A DNA stretch of 50,049 nucleotides. It comes from Gemmatimonadaceae bacterium (GTDB lineage Bacteria; Gemmatimonadota; Gemmatimonadetes; Gemmatimonadales; Gemmatimonadaceae). A program made the position numbers and the translations under genes. Each line of letters starts with the position of its first letter. The first letter of the stretch is position 1. This document shows positions 34,203 through 43,435 of the stretch, piece after piece. The stretch covers positions 1 to 50,049 of the forward strand of contig JANJUF010000077.1 of assembly GCA_024710705.1 (NCBI GenBank), written 5' to 3'. The notes beneath the pieces were generated by a model, which saw nothing but the letters and a program-made list of their open reading frames with translations, did not search any database and had not been told where the DNA came from.

Positions 34203-35492
34203 GTGTACGCCGTGATCGGGGCGGGGCCGATGGGACTCGCCACCGCGCGGGTGCTCCAGAAGCACGGCCTGCCGTTCACCGGCTTCGAACTCCACGCCGA
34301 CGTCGGCGGCCTCTGGGACATCGCGAATCCCCAGAGCACGGTGTACGAGAGCGCGCACCTGATCTCGTCCAAGCGAATGACGGAGTTCGCCGAGTTCCCG
34401 ATGCGGGACGAGGTGGCGCCGTATCCCCCGCATCACGAACTGAAGCGCTACTTCGGCGACTTCGCCGACCACTTCGGACTGCGCGAGCGCTACGAGTTCC
34501 GCACGAAGGTCGTGCAGGTCGTGCGCGCCGCCGAGGGCGGGTGGCAGGTCACCACCGAGTGCGATGGCATCTCGCGCACGCGGCGCTTCGCCGCCGTGCT
34601 GATCGCCACCGGCACGCTGCATCATCCGCACCAGCCGGCCCTGCCCGGCACGTTCGCCGGGACCGTGATGCATTCGGCGCAGTACAAGTCGCCGGCGCTG
34701 TTCGAGGGGAAGCGCGTGCTGATCGTCGGCTGCGGAAACTCCGGTGCCGACATCGCCGTGGACGCCGTGCGTTCCGCTCGATCGGTGGATCTCTCGGTGC
34801 GTCGCGGCTACTGGTTCCTGCCCAAGTTCCTCAAGGGGCGGCCGATCGACACCTTCGGCGGGCTGATCCAACTCCCGCGCCCGATCAAGCAGCGGCTCGA
34901 TGGTCTGCTGATCCGCCTGGTGGTGGGACGTCCGTCGGACTACGGTCTTCCCGACCCGGACTACCGCCTGTACGAATCGCACCCGGTGATGAACTCCCTC
35001 GTGCTGCACCATCTGGCACATGGGGACATCAGGCCGCGGCGCGACATCGCGGCGGTGAGCGGCCACAGCGTCACCTTCGCCGACGGCGCGCAAGGAGAAT
35101 ACGACCTCATCCTTCAGGCCACCGGCTACGCCCTGCACTATCCGTTCATCGAGAAGGCGGCCTTGCACTGGAGCGATGGGCCGGCGCCGCAGCTCTTTCT
35201 GAACGTGATGCATCCCGAGGACGACTCGTTGTTCCTCATGGGGATGGTGGAAGCCAGCGGACTGGGTTGGCAGGGCCGCTACGAGCAGGCCGAGTTGGTG
35301 GCGTTGTACCTGAAGCGGCTGGCGGAGCGGCATCCGGCAGCGCTGGCGCTGCAGCGCGAGAAGCGCACGCGCTTCGCGCAGCGCGTGGATGGCGGGTTCC
35401 GGTATCTCAACGTGGACCGCATGGCGTACTACGTGCACAAGGCCAGCTATCTGAAAGAGATCCGGCGGCACCTGCGGGCTTTGTCGCGGTGA
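34203..35492 (+). CDS. Flavin-containing monooxygenase-family protein
   Basis: A 429-residue two-dinucleotide-fold enzyme. The FAD site is VIGAGPMGLATARVLQKHGL at the N-terminus, followed by ADVGGLWDIANPQSTVYESA. The FMO fingerprint F-x-G-x3-H-x3-Y is present as FAGTVMHSAQY, and the NADPH-binding loop is VLIVGCGNSGADIAVDAV. These enzymes oxygenate soft nucleophiles (S, N) or act as Baeyer-Villiger monooxygenases; the substrate cannot be told. The start is GTG at 34203, 12 bases after argF. It ends seven bases before the transporter gene, which suggests joint expression. Confidence 0.87.
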   Translation: MYAVIGAGPMGLATARVLQKHGLPFTGFELHADVGGLWDIANPQSTVYESAHLISSKRMTEFAEFPMRDEVAPYPPHHELKRYFGDFADHFGLRERYEFRTKVVQVVRAAEGGWQVTTECDGISRTRRFAAVLIATGTLHHPHQPALPGTFAGTVMHSAQYKSPALFEGKRVLIVGCGNSGADIAVDAVRSARSVDLSVRRGYWFLPKFLKGRPIDTFGGLIQLPRPIKQRLDGLLIRLVVGRPSDYGLPDPDYRLYESHPVMNSLVLHHLAHGDIRPRRDIAAVSGHSVTFADGAQGEYDLILQATGYALHYPFIEKAALHWSDGPAPQLFLNVMHPEDDSLFLMGMVEASGLGWQGRYEQAELVALYLKRLAERHPAALALQREKRTRFAQRVDGGFRYLNVDRMAYYVHKASYLKEIRRHLRALSR

Positions 35493-35499
35493 GCGCGCC

Positions 35500-36405
35500 G
35501 TGAACGACGCCCTGCCGTTGGTCTTCAATCCCTCGGGGCTGGTGCTGCTCAACGCCATCATCGCGCTGATGATCCTCGGCGCGTCGCTGGACCTGCGCGT
35601 GGCCGACCTGCGGGCGGTAGTGGCGCGTCCCGCCGGTGTGCTCGCCGGACTGTCGGCGCAGGCCGTGCTCACACCGGCGGCGACGTGCCTGCTGACCTGG
35701 GTGTTCCGCGTGGACCCGGCCCTCTCGCTCGGGATGATGCTCGTGGCCGCCTGTCCCAGCGGGGCGCTCTCCAACGTGCTCACGTGGCGCGCGCGGGGGA
35801 ACGTGGCGCTGTCGGTGGGACTCACCACGGTCTCGAGCTTGGCGGCGACCGTGCTCACCCCGCTCAACTTCGCGCTCTACGGCTGGCTGAATCCCCGCAC
35901 CCGGGACTTGTTGCAGGAGGTCACGCTTCCCATCGGCGGGATCCTCGCACAGGTGGCGCTCGTGCTGGCGTTGCCGGTGGTGCTGGGGACCTTGATCGGG
36001 TCGCGGGCGCCGCGCATCGCGGCGCGGCTCGAGCGTCCGCTGCGCTCCCTGTCGTTCGTGATCCTCCTCGCGTTCATCGCTGGTGCGTTCTGGGAGAACC
36101 GCGCACTCTTTCTCTTGCGCTTCGGCGATTTCTTCTGGCTGGTGGTGCTCCAGAATGCGATGGCACTCGGCATCGGGCTCGGCGTGGCGCGGCTGGCGCG
36201 CTTGAACGACCCCGACACGCGCGCCGTCACCCTCGAGGTCGGGATCCACAACTCGGGACTCGGGCTCGCCATCCTGTTCACGTTCTTCCCGGCGGCCGGT
36301 TCGATGATGCTGATTACCGCGTTCTGGGGCGTGTGGCACCTCGTCAGCGGGCTCGCGCTCGCCGGCTGGTGGGGGCGGCGCCAGGTCGCGGCGGTGGCGA
36401 CGTGA
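35500..36405 (+). CDS. SBF-type sodium/bile-acid-symporter family transporter
   Basis: A 301-residue membrane protein with nine or ten helices. The first helices read FNPSGLVLLNAIIALMILGA, and the family motifs LGMMLVAACPSGALSNVLTW and VTLEVGIHNSGLGLAILFTF (the two crossed-helix regions where Na+ binds in ASBT-type carriers) are clear. In bacteria this family moves bile acids, pantoate, pyruvate-like acids and other anions. The substrate is unknown. The start is GTG at 35500. It overlaps the next gene by four bases. Confidence 0.86.
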   Translation: MNDALPLVFNPSGLVLLNAIIALMILGASLDLRVADLRAVVARPAGVLAGLSAQAVLTPAATCLLTWVFRVDPALSLGMMLVAACPSGALSNVLTWRARGNVALSVGLTTVSSLAATVLTPLNFALYGWLNPRTRDLLQEVTLPIGGILAQVALVLALPVVLGTLIGSRAPRIAARLERPLRSLSFVILLAFIAGAFWENRALFLLRFGDFFWLVVLQNAMALGIGLGVARLARLNDPDTRAVTLEVGIHNSGLGLAILFTFFPAAGSMMLITAFWGVWHLVSGLALAGWWGRRQVAAVAT

Positions 36406-37334
36406 GCCGCAAGCGCATCCTCATCACCGGGGCCGCCGGCTACATCGGCTCCCGTGTCGGCACGCGATTGGCGCGCGAGCATTTCGTGCTCGGCACCGAC
36501 CTCCGTCCACGCACCGACCTCGGCTTCGAGGTGATGCCGCTGGACGTCCGCGACCATTCACTCGGGCATCTCCTGCGAGAGCGGCGCATCACGCACGTGG
36601 TGCACTTGGCGTCGGTGCTCGAGGGCAGCGGCGACCGCGCCCGCGACTACGACATCGACGTGAACGGCACGCGCAACGTGGTGGAGGGATGCTTGGCGTC
36701 GCGGGTGCAGCACCTCACCGTCTCCAGTTCGGGCGCCGCCTATGGGTATCACGCCGACAATCCGGCGCGGATCCGCGAGGTCGATCCGCTGCGGGCGACG
36801 CCGGCATTCGCCTACGCCTACCACAAGCGCCTGGTGGAGGAGATGCTGGCAGCCTATCGCGCCAGCCATCCGCGCCTCGCCCAGCTCGTGTTGCGCATCG
36901 GGACCGTGCTCGGGGCCACCACGCAGAACCAGATCACCGCGCTCTTCCTGAAGCGGCGCATTCTCTCGATTGCCGGGAGCGAGTCCCCCTTCGTCTTCAT
37001 CTGGGACGAGGACGTCGCCGCCACCATCGCGCACGGCATCGCGGGAGACCGGGTCGGCATCTACAACGTGGCGGGGGACGGCGTCCTCACCCTGCGCGAA
37101 ATCGCACGCCTCCTTCGGAAACCACGGCTCGTGCTCCCGGCTTCACTGTTGAGGGCCGCGCTCACCGTGGGCCGATCGCTCGGGGTGAGCCGATACGGTC
37201 CGGAGCAGCTCGACTTCCTGCGCTGGCGCCCCGTGCTCTCCAATGCGCGCCTCAAGGGGGAGTTCGGCTTCACACCGAGCAAGAGCACGCTCGAGACATT
37301 CACCCTCTTTGCCGAGGCTCAGGCGGGGCGCTGA
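36402..37334 (+). CDS. NAD-dependent epimerase/dehydratase family protein (extended SDR)
   Basis: A 310-residue Rossmann protein starting at GTG 36402. The nucleotide loop is ILITGAAGYIGSRVG; MPLDVRDHSLGHLL, VVHLASVLEGSGDRARDYDI and TVSSSGAAYGYH follow, with the catalytic Tyr-x3-Lys in AYAYHKRLVEEML. The C-terminal half carries sugar-nucleotide-epimerase-like segments (VRIVNVAGDG-like VGIYNVAGDGVLTLREIARL). The SDR catalytic residues are intact, but the substrate is not evident. It overlaps the SBF transporter gene and is followed by bcp after four bases. Confidence 0.85.
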   Translation: MSRKRILITGAAGYIGSRVGTRLAREHFVLGTDLRPRTDLGFEVMPLDVRDHSLGHLLRERRITHVVHLASVLEGSGDRARDYDIDVNGTRNVVEGCLASRVQHLTVSSSGAAYGYHADNPARIREVDPLRATPAFAYAYHKRLVEEMLAAYRASHPRLAQLVLRIGTVLGATTQNQITALFLKRRILSIAGSESPFVFIWDEDVAATIAHGIAGDRVGIYNVAGDGVLTLREIARLLRKPRLVLPASLLRAALTVGRSLGVSRYGPEQLDFLRWRPVLSNARLKGEFGFTPSKSTLETFTLFAEAQAGR

Positions 37335-37338
37335 GCCG

Positions 37339-37854
37339 ATGCAGGCCGATCGATTGGAATCGTATGTGAAGATCCGTGCGGGCGACCGCGCGCCGCAGTT
37401 CACGCTCCCGGACGACGCTGGCGTGCCGACGCGTCTGGCCGGATTCCGGGGCAGGCGGGTGGTGCTCTATTTCTATCCCAAGGATGGCACCAAGGGCTGC
37501 ACCACCGAGGCCTGCGAGTTCCGCGATCGCCATGCGCGCTTGCGGGCGCAGGATGTGGTGGTCCTCGGCGTGTCCCCCGATTCGGTGCGGAAGCACGCGA
37601 AGTTCAAGGCCGAGCACGCGCTGCCGTTCCCGTTGCTGTCGGACGCGGATCACGCGGTCTGCGAGGCCTATGGGGTGTGGCGTGAGAAGTTGTTCTGGGG
37701 CCGGAAGTACATGGGCGTGATGCGCACGACGTTTGTCATCGGACCGACGGGGCGCGTGGAGCAGGTGTGGGAACATGTGAAGGAACTTGGGCACGCGGCG
37801 GAGGTGGATGCATACCTCCGCCGCGTGCCCAAGCGCCGTCGTGGGTCCCGCTGA
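37339..37854 (+). CDS. bcp: Bcp/PrxQ-type thioredoxin-dependent peroxiredoxin
   Basis: A 171-residue peroxiredoxin. The peroxidatic cysteine is residue 54 and the resolving cysteine residue 59, in DGTKGCTTEACEFRDRHARL, the five-residue spacing of PrxQ. The upstream YFYPKDG and the downstream GVSPDSVRKHAKFKAEHALP match the family. It reduces hydrogen and organic peroxides with thioredoxin as donor. It is the last gene of the plus-strand run. A 6-bp inverted repeat (CGCTGA/TCAGCG) spans its stop codon and faces the convergent metalloprotease gene. Confidence 0.93.
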   Translation: MQADRLESYVKIRAGDRAPQFTLPDDAGVPTRLAGFRGRRVVLYFYPKDGTKGCTTEACEFRDRHARLRAQDVVVLGVSPDSVRKHAKFKAEHALPFPLLSDADHAVCEAYGVWREKLFWGRKYMGVMRTTFVIGPTGRVEQVWEHVKELGHAAEVDAYLRRVPKRRRGSR

Positions 37855-37857
37855 GCG

Positions 37858-40473
37858 TCAGCGCTCCGCTTCGAGTCCCGCCGTGAGCGCCTTGGCGATC
37901 CGCGCCCGGCTCTCCTCGAGGTGGGCCTGCATGTAGGCCGAGAGGCCCGGTGCCGCCGCCTGTGCCGCGCGGAGCCGACGATCGAGGTCCGTCAGTTGAC
38001 GGCGGGCGACCGCCCGCGCGTCAGCTGGCGTCCGTGCGGCGGGCCGCACGATCAGTTGCGTCATCTGGTCGAGGTAGGCGCGCTGCAGGTCGCGGCGCGG
38101 CGGCTCGGCGCCCCGCACGGCCGTGGAGACCCACACCTCGCTCCAGACGGCCCGGGTGAGGTCGGACATCACCTCCGGAATCGTCACCATCTGGTCCGCG
38201 CCGTACTTCGTCTCGCCGTCCCGGATCATTGCGAGGCGGAACGGCTGCAGCATCTGCGCCATCACCGACGCCTGCAGCGCCACCGTGTGCTCGTGGTACG
38301 GGAAGTCGAGTCGCCCGTTGTTGGTGGTGTTGGAGCCGAAGTGGAACCATCGGTTGGTACCCATGCGCTGGAGCACGGCCCGCGGAACCACGAGCGCATT
38401 CCGGTCGAAGACGCGCTCCAGCAAGAGGTCCAGCGCTTCGCGCTGCTTGGCCCGCGGCACGGGCTGGAACGGCGCGCGGCCGTCGGGATCCCCGACGTGG
38501 TCGCGGTTGAGATACTGGCCCCCGAGGTACTTCACCGCCGGTGCCAGGGATTGTGCGTACTGGCCCATCAACGACTGATACGCCACGGTCAGCTCGTGGT
38601 GGCTCTTGTTGTCTGCCAGGACGTGCGCCGGGAGCGAGTCGATGAGCCCGCGGAGCAGCGCGCTGCGCTCGCGTCCCCACGCCAGCGGGTCGTCGCCGAG
38701 GTCGTACATGTTGATGGACGGATCCAGCGCGCCGGGGCCGCTGGACTCGGCGTTGGTGCCGTAGAGATGCGCCTTCGCCGCCGCCCCCCGCGCAATCCGC
38801 TGCGCGTCTTCGGGGCGATCGGTGTAGGCGAACGAGATGGCCCACTTGTCGTACGATCCCACCCCGGGCGTGTAGTAGTATCCGTTCGCCCGGCCCGGTG
38901 CGGCCACGTTCGGGGTGGGATACTCCATCACCGAGCTGTAGAGCCCGTTCGCTTCGGCCCAGGCCTTGTCGTGCAGCTGGGCGAATGCCGTGCTCGCCGA
39001 CGAGCGGAAGTTGTGCTGCAGTCCCAGCGTGTGGCCGACCTCGTGCATCGTCACCCACTTCACGGCTTGGGCAATGTATTCCTCGGGCACCGGATCGTTC
39101 GGGCCCAATTCGCCCCGTGCGATCAGTGCTGCGCGCAGGACCGATCCCTGCGCAGCGAAGGTTTCGGCGAACCCGGCAACCTCCGCACGGTCGTTCTCCA
39201 TCGTGAACTCGCCGACGCCTAGCGCCTGCTCGAACGATTGGGCGGCGCTCAGGGGATTCACCACGGTGCGCCACGCATTGCGATAGTTGGCGAACATGCT
39301 TGCCTCGTACAGCATGTCCGCATCGAGGATCTCGCCCGTGCGCGGGTCCACCGTGGACGGTCCGATGGCGCCGTAGCCGGGCTGGTCGGACACGTTCCAG
39401 CGCAGCGTGGCGTAGCGGATGTCGTCTGGGTCGGCGTCGGCGGGGAGATCGAGCGCCCGGATGGCGCCCACCCAGCCGGCGGCCTCGAAGGCGGCGTTCC
39501 AGGCCTCCACGCCGGCCTTCATCGAGGCGCGGTAGCGCTCCGGCACCGTGTGGTCGATGTAGTAGGTGATGGGCTGCCGCGGACGCCACTGGTCGCCTAC
39601 CTGCTCGCCGCGCTCAAGGCGCCAGCGATTCACCATCCGCACGTAGAAGGTCGAGTCGTCCTGCGAGAAGTCCTTGTGTACGGTGAGGAAGTTGCCCACG
39701 CGATCGTCGCCGATGCGCGGCGTCATCGGCACCTCGGGCAGTGCCGCGAGCGTGTAGTGCACCGAGAGCGAGATGTAGCGGCCGTCCGGCACGCCGGCGA
39801 AGCCCACCGGATTGCTCGGCCGGAAGGTGAGGCGTGCCCGGACATTCACGTTGCGTGGAAAGGCCTTGACGCCTTCGAGGTAACTGCGCGTCCGGTCGAA
39901 GGGCACCGGTGGTGGCGTACCCGGCCCGGTCGCCGCGGCCGCGCGCACGCGGTCGCTGATCTGCGAGAGGTCCGACACGAACCAGTTGGTCACGTCCACC
40001 AGTGCCGCCGAATCGGCGCGGAACGACGCGACTCGCGCCGTCTCCACCACCGACGAGCCGAACGTCAGTTCCACCGCGCGCGCCGTCGCCGCATCGCCCG
40101 TGGCGGTGAATCGGTGCGGCCGCTGCAGCAGGAATACCTGCTCCCCGCGGCGCTCCAGCTGCATGATGTTGGCCTCGAACAGCGAGAGCATCGTGCCGCC
40201 GAAGAGGTTCGCCGCGCCGATGCCTTGGGCGAGCTTCATCTCCATCAGGAAATCCTGCCCGAATCGGTCCTTCGGAATCAGCAGCCAGACCGTGCCGTCC
40301 TTCTCGTAGGTGTCGAAGAATCCTTCCCGGTGCGTCGCGTCCTTGGTCACTTCCTCGAACGGGCGCAGCGCGGGGCGCGGGGGTGCCCCACCGGCCGGCT
40401 GTTGGGCCGGCTGCTGGGCCGGCAGCGACCCGGCAGCGAGCAGAAACAGGGCGACTACCACTCGGCGATGCAT
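37858..40473 (-). CDS. Large secreted zinc metalloprotease (HExxHxxGxxH, DUF5117/DUF4953-type)
   Basis: An 871-residue exported protein. The signal peptide is HRRVVVALFLLAAGSLPAQ. The zinc-binding motif HEVGHTLGLQH (residues 477-487) is of the HExxHxxGxxH metzincin type, and SVMEYPTP about 40 residues later looks like the Met-turn. N-terminal sequence such as YEKDGTVWLLIPKDRFGQDF and the C-terminal MAQMLQPFRLAMIRDGETKY match DUF5117- and DUF4953-type regions found together in this protease family. The ATG at 40473 was chosen over the in-frame GTG at 40488 because GGTGAGG lies nine bases before it. It is divergent from the kinase gene and convergent with bcp. Confidence 0.85.
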   Translation of the reverse strand: MHRRVVVALFLLAAGSLPAQQPAQQPAGGAPPRPALRPFEEVTKDATHREGFFDTYEKDGTVWLLIPKDRFGQDFLMEMKLAQGIGAANLFGGTMLSLFEANIMQLERRGEQVFLLQRPHRFTATGDAATARAVELTFGSSVVETARVASFRADSAALVDVTNWFVSDLSQISDRVRAAAATGPGTPPPVPFDRTRSYLEGVKAFPRNVNVRARLTFRPSNPVGFAGVPDGRYISLSVHYTLAALPEVPMTPRIGDDRVGNFLTVHKDFSQDDSTFYVRMVNRWRLERGEQVGDQWRPRQPITYYIDHTVPERYRASMKAGVEAWNAAFEAAGWVGAIRALDLPADADPDDIRYATLRWNVSDQPGYGAIGPSTVDPRTGEILDADMLYEASMFANYRNAWRTVVNPLSAAQSFEQALGVGEFTMENDRAEVAGFAETFAAQGSVLRAALIARGELGPNDPVPEEYIAQAVKWVTMHEVGHTLGLQHNFRSSASTAFAQLHDKAWAEANGLYSSVMEYPTPNVAAPGRANGYYYTPGVGSYDKWAISFAYTDRPEDAQRIARGAAAKAHLYGTNAESSGPGALDPSINMYDLGDDPLAWGRERSALLRGLIDSLPAHVLADNKSHHELTVAYQSLMGQYAQSLAPAVKYLGGQYLNRDHVGDPDGRAPFQPVPRAKQREALDLLLERVFDRNALVVPRAVLQRMGTNRWFHFGSNTTNNGRLDFPYHEHTVALQASVMAQMLQPFRLAMIRDGETKYGADQMVTIPEVMSDLTRAVWSEVWVSTAVRGAEPPRRDLQRAYLDQMTQLIVRPAARTPADARAVARRQLTDLDRRLRAAQAAAPGLSAYMQAHLEESRARIAKALTAGLEAER

Positions 40474-40635
40474 AGAGCAAATCCTCACCTGTCTGAAGGT
40501 CGGCGGGGGCGTGAAATACCGTGGGCCGTCCCCCCCAAAGTGTCACGCGCTCCATCCCTCGGTAAGGTTCGCACGCTGCGTCCGTGCGCCTAGGCCGGTC
40601 GGTCCCGGCATCCTGCGGGAACCCGGGTTTCGCGG

Positions 40636-40641
40636 TAGCTT
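40636..40641 (+). promoter_or_regulatory. Candidate leaderless -10 element for the Ser/Thr kinase gene
   Basis: TAGCTT is followed by seven bases and the ATG at 40649. No Shine-Dalgarno sequence is present. Confidence 0.35.
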
Positions 40642-40648
40642 GGTGCCC

Positions 40649-41539
40649 ATGGCCGATGCGTTTCTCGCCACCCTGCAGGCGGCCCTCGGCGACGATTACG
40701 TCGTCGAGCGGGAGCTCACGGCTGGCGGCCAGAGCCGACTCTTCCTCGCGCGCGACGCCGACCTCCCGCGCCAGGTCGTGATCAAGCTGCTGCCGCCGGA
40801 GCTGGCCGGCGAAGTCGCCATGAAGCGCTTCAAGCGCGAGATCGCCGTGCTCGTCAAGCTGCAGCACCCGCACATCGTGCCGATCATCGGCATGGGGTCC
40901 ACCGAGGACCTGATCTGGTACGTGATGCCCTTCGTGGACGGCGAGTCGCTCGAAGGGCGGCTCAAGCGGGGCGCGCTTCCGGTGCGCGAAGGAATCCGCG
41001 TGATCTACGAGCTGGCAGACGCCCTCGCCCACGCCCATGAGGTGGAGGTGGTGCACCGCGACCTCAAGCCGGCGAATGTGCTCTTCCAGTCCGGGCACGC
41101 GGTGCTGGCGGACTTCGGTGTGGCCCACGCACGGCTGGAGGGCCTTCGCCACTCATCGGGATCTTCGGCCGCCGAGGCCCGGCGCTCGTTGCAGGTGAAC
41201 GGGGGACGGCTCACCGACAAGGGCTTTGCGGTGGGCACGCCAGGCTACATGGCGCCGGAACAGTTCAGCAACGACGAGCCGGCCGATGCCCGCGCCGACG
41301 TCTACGCGCTGGCGATGGTCGGCTACGAAATCCTCACCGGCAAGGCGCCCTTCGCCGAGTATCAGGGCGCGCGCATGATGGTGGCCCACTTCACCGAGAT
41401 GCCGCCGCCGGCGCACACCGTGCGCCACGAAATCCCCGAAGAAGTGGCGCGGGTGCTGGAGAGGGGCATGGCCAAGGAGCCGTCGGATCGCTTTCCCACC
41501 GCCGCTGGCCTCCGTGACGCGCTCGGCGGGCGCTGGTAG
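40649..41539 (+). CDS. Soluble Ser/Thr protein kinase
   Basis: A 296-residue Hanks-type kinase. It has a modified glycine loop (LTAGGQSRLFLARD), the ATP-binding lysine (RQVVIKLLPPEL), HRDLKPANVLF, the metal-binding DFG (LADFGVAHARL) and GYMAPEQF at the end of the activation segment. The segment between DFG and APE is long, with serines (HSSGSSAAEARRS) that may be autophosphorylated. There is no membrane helix or sensor domain, so it is cytoplasmic and must be regulated otherwise. The start is ATG at 40649; TAGCTT (40636-40641) seven bases before suggests a leaderless promoter. A perfect hairpin overlaps its stop codon. Confidence 0.92.
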   Translation: MADAFLATLQAALGDDYVVERELTAGGQSRLFLARDADLPRQVVIKLLPPELAGEVAMKRFKREIAVLVKLQHPHIVPIIGMGSTEDLIWYVMPFVDGESLEGRLKRGALPVREGIRVIYELADALAHAHEVEVVHRDLKPANVLFQSGHAVLADFGVAHARLEGLRHSSGSSAAEARRSLQVNGGRLTDKGFAVGTPGYMAPEQFSNDEPADARADVYALAMVGYEILTGKAPFAEYQGARMMVAHFTEMPPPAHTVRHEIPEEVARVLERGMAKEPSDRFPTAAGLRDALGGRW

Positions 41540-41547
41540 CGCCCGCC
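41525..41547. terminator. Bidirectional hairpin between the kinase and EAL-protein genes
   Basis: GGCGGGCGC (41525-41533) pairs perfectly with GCGCCCGCC (41539-41547) around a 5-base loop. It overlaps the kinase stop codon and abuts the stop of the convergent PAS-GGDEF-EAL gene at 41549. Confidence 0.65.
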
Positions 41548-41548
41548 C

Positions 41549-43435
41549 TCAGCTCGCGATTGCGGTGATGGCCGCGCCCGGCGCGACACCGCCCAGCAGG
41601 GGATACGTCTCGTCGGCGCGCAGGGGATGCGAGAGCAGGAACCCCTGCACGTGCTCGCAGCCCATCTCCCGCAACTGCGACAGCTGGGCCTCCTGCTCCA
41701 CGCCTTCGGCCACCACGTCCATGGAGAGGGAGCGGGCCAGCGCCACCACCGACCGCACGATTTCCAGGCACTCGGTGCTCACATCCATGCGGCCGACGAA
41801 GTAACGGTCGATCTTGATGCTGCCGATGGGGAGGCGATGCAGGTAACTGAGCGAGGCGTGCCCGGTGCCGAAGTCGTCCATCAGGATGCCGATGCCGCGG
41901 CTGCGCAGCGCCTGCAAGGTGGTGCGGGCCACGTCTTCGTCGTGGAGGATCACGTTCTCGGTCACCTCCAACCGAAGGCGGCGCGCGTCGAGGCCGCTGG
42001 CGGCCAGGGCGCGCTCCACGATCTCCACGAGGGCCGGATCGTGCAGCTGTCGCGCGGCGATGTTGACGCTCACCCAGGGTGCCGTGGGTGAGTTTGGCGC
42101 CAGCGCCATCATATGCCGGCAAGCCTCCCCCAGCGCCCAGGTCCCGAGCGGCACGATCATCCCCGTCTCCTCCGCCAGTGGGATGAACTCCCCGGGGCCG
42201 AGCAGGCCGCGCTGGGGATGGGCCCAGCGCATCAGCGCCTCGAAGCCCACAAGGCGCGTCTCGTCATTGCGGGCGGAGAACACCGGCTGGTACCACACCA
42301 TCATCTCGCCGCGGGCGATGGCGGTACGGAGGTCGTGCTCAAGCGAGGCGCGATGCCGCGCGCCCTCGCGCATCTTCGGCTGGTAGATGACGTGGCGCGA
42401 GCCGCCGTCGGTCTTCGCCGTCTGCATCGCAAGCTCGGCGTTGCGGATGTAGTCGGGGGCCGATTCCACGGCCGGGTCGTGCAGCGCGGTCCCGATGCTG
42501 GCGCTCACGCTGACCTCGTGCGCCAGCACCTGCAGCGGCTCGCGGAGCACGAGTTGCACACGGTCGGCCACGCGCTCGGCCTCGCTGGGCTCGTGCACGG
42601 CGTCGAGAATGAGCAGGAACACGTCGTTGCCCAGGCGGGCGATGACGTCCCCGGGCCGCACGGCCGTGGCCAGGCGCTTGGCGAAGGCCTTGAGCACTTC
42701 GTCGCCGGCGCCGTGGCCGAGTACGTCGTTGTGCGACATGAAGCGGTCGATGTCCACCACCAGCGTGGCGAAGCGGCGCTCCCCGTGGCGACGCGTGCGG
42801 GCGATGGCGCGGCGCAGGAGGTCGAGAGCGAGGGCGCGGTTCGGCAAGCCGGTGAGCGCGTCATAGAACGCCTCGCGACGCGCCTGCTCCTCCACCGAAC
42901 GCTGGGCCGTGGCGTCGCGCGCCGAACCGGCCACGCGCAGGGCGCGCCCCGAGGCGTCGCGCACGATCACACCGCTCCACTGCACCATCAACCAGCGACC
43001 CGACTCGTGGCGGAGGCGGTGCTCGCTCGAGAAGCGGATGCCGAGGCCGGCGGTCTGCGCCGCGATGTCCACCTGCACCTGGGCGCGGTCGCCGGGATGC
43101 ACGCGTCCGAACCACTCCTCCGTGGAGGCCACGATCTCATTGGCCGCGAGTCCCAGCATCTCGCGCCAGCGAGAGGAGAAGCGGATGCGGTCATCCACGA
43201 GGTCCCAGTCCCAGAGCGCTTCTTGGGCGCCGCGGGCCGGGAGGATCAGCCACTCGCCGCTGGAGCGATGACGCGGTGTACCTGCCCCGAGGTCTGGTGC
43301 GGCCACCAATTCTTCCACCGCGGCGGGATTGGCCGCGGCTTGGGACTCCAGCGCACGCAGTCGGGCGCGCAGGCGCATGAGGACGATGACGGATACCACC
43401 AGCGCGACGGCGAGCAGCTGCGCGAGCGTTGACAT
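41549..43435 (-). CDS. PAS-GGDEF-EAL cyclic-di-GMP protein with degenerate GGDEF
   Basis: A 628-residue membrane-anchored signalling protein: one N-terminal helix (LLAVALVVSVIVLM), a PAS domain with PAC (about 70-185), a GGDEF domain and an EAL domain. The catalytic GGDEF loop reads GNDVF (residues 269-273), losing the second Gly and the Glu, so diguanylate cyclase activity is unlikely. The EAL domain looks complete: EAL at 399-401 (GFEALMRW), the metal-ligand aspartates in LMDDFGTGHASLSY and VVAEGVEQEAQ. The prediction is a c-di-GMP phosphodiesterase with a GGDEF domain that binds GTP or acts structurally. c-di-GMP turnover commonly controls type IV pili, which fits the locus. The start is ATG at 43435. 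Confidence 0.9.
   Translation of the reverse strand: MSTLAQLLAVALVVSVIVLMRLRARLRALESQAAANPAAVEELVAAPDLGAGTPRHRSSGEWLILPARGAQEALWDWDLVDDRIRFSSRWREMLGLAANEIVASTEEWFGRVHPGDRAQVQVDIAAQTAGLGIRFSSEHRLRHESGRWLMVQWSGVIVRDASGRALRVAGSARDATAQRSVEEQARREAFYDALTGLPNRALALDLLRRAIARTRRHGERRFATLVVDIDRFMSHNDVLGHGAGDEVLKAFAKRLATAVRPGDVIARLGNDVFLLILDAVHEPSEAERVADRVQLVLREPLQVLAHEVSVSASIGTALHDPAVESAPDYIRNAELAMQTAKTDGGSRHVIYQPKMREGARHRASLEHDLRTAIARGEMMVWYQPVFSARNDETRLVGFEALMRWAHPQRGLLGPGEFIPLAEETGMIVPLGTWALGEACRHMMALAPNSPTAPWVSVNIAARQLHDPALVEIVERALAASGLDARRLRLEVTENVILHDEDVARTTLQALRSRGIGILMDDFGTGHASLSYLHRLPIGSIKIDRYFVGRMDVSTECLEIVRSVVALARSLSMDVVAEGVEQEAQLSQLREMGCEHVQGFLLSHPLRADETYPLLGGVAPGAAITAIAS

Noticed and set aside
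37921..40593. Two long plus-strand frames (433 and 451 codons) opposite the metalloprotease
   Set aside because: Both are antisense to a protein with clear HExxHxxGxxH; they lack ribosome-binding sites and conserved motifs.
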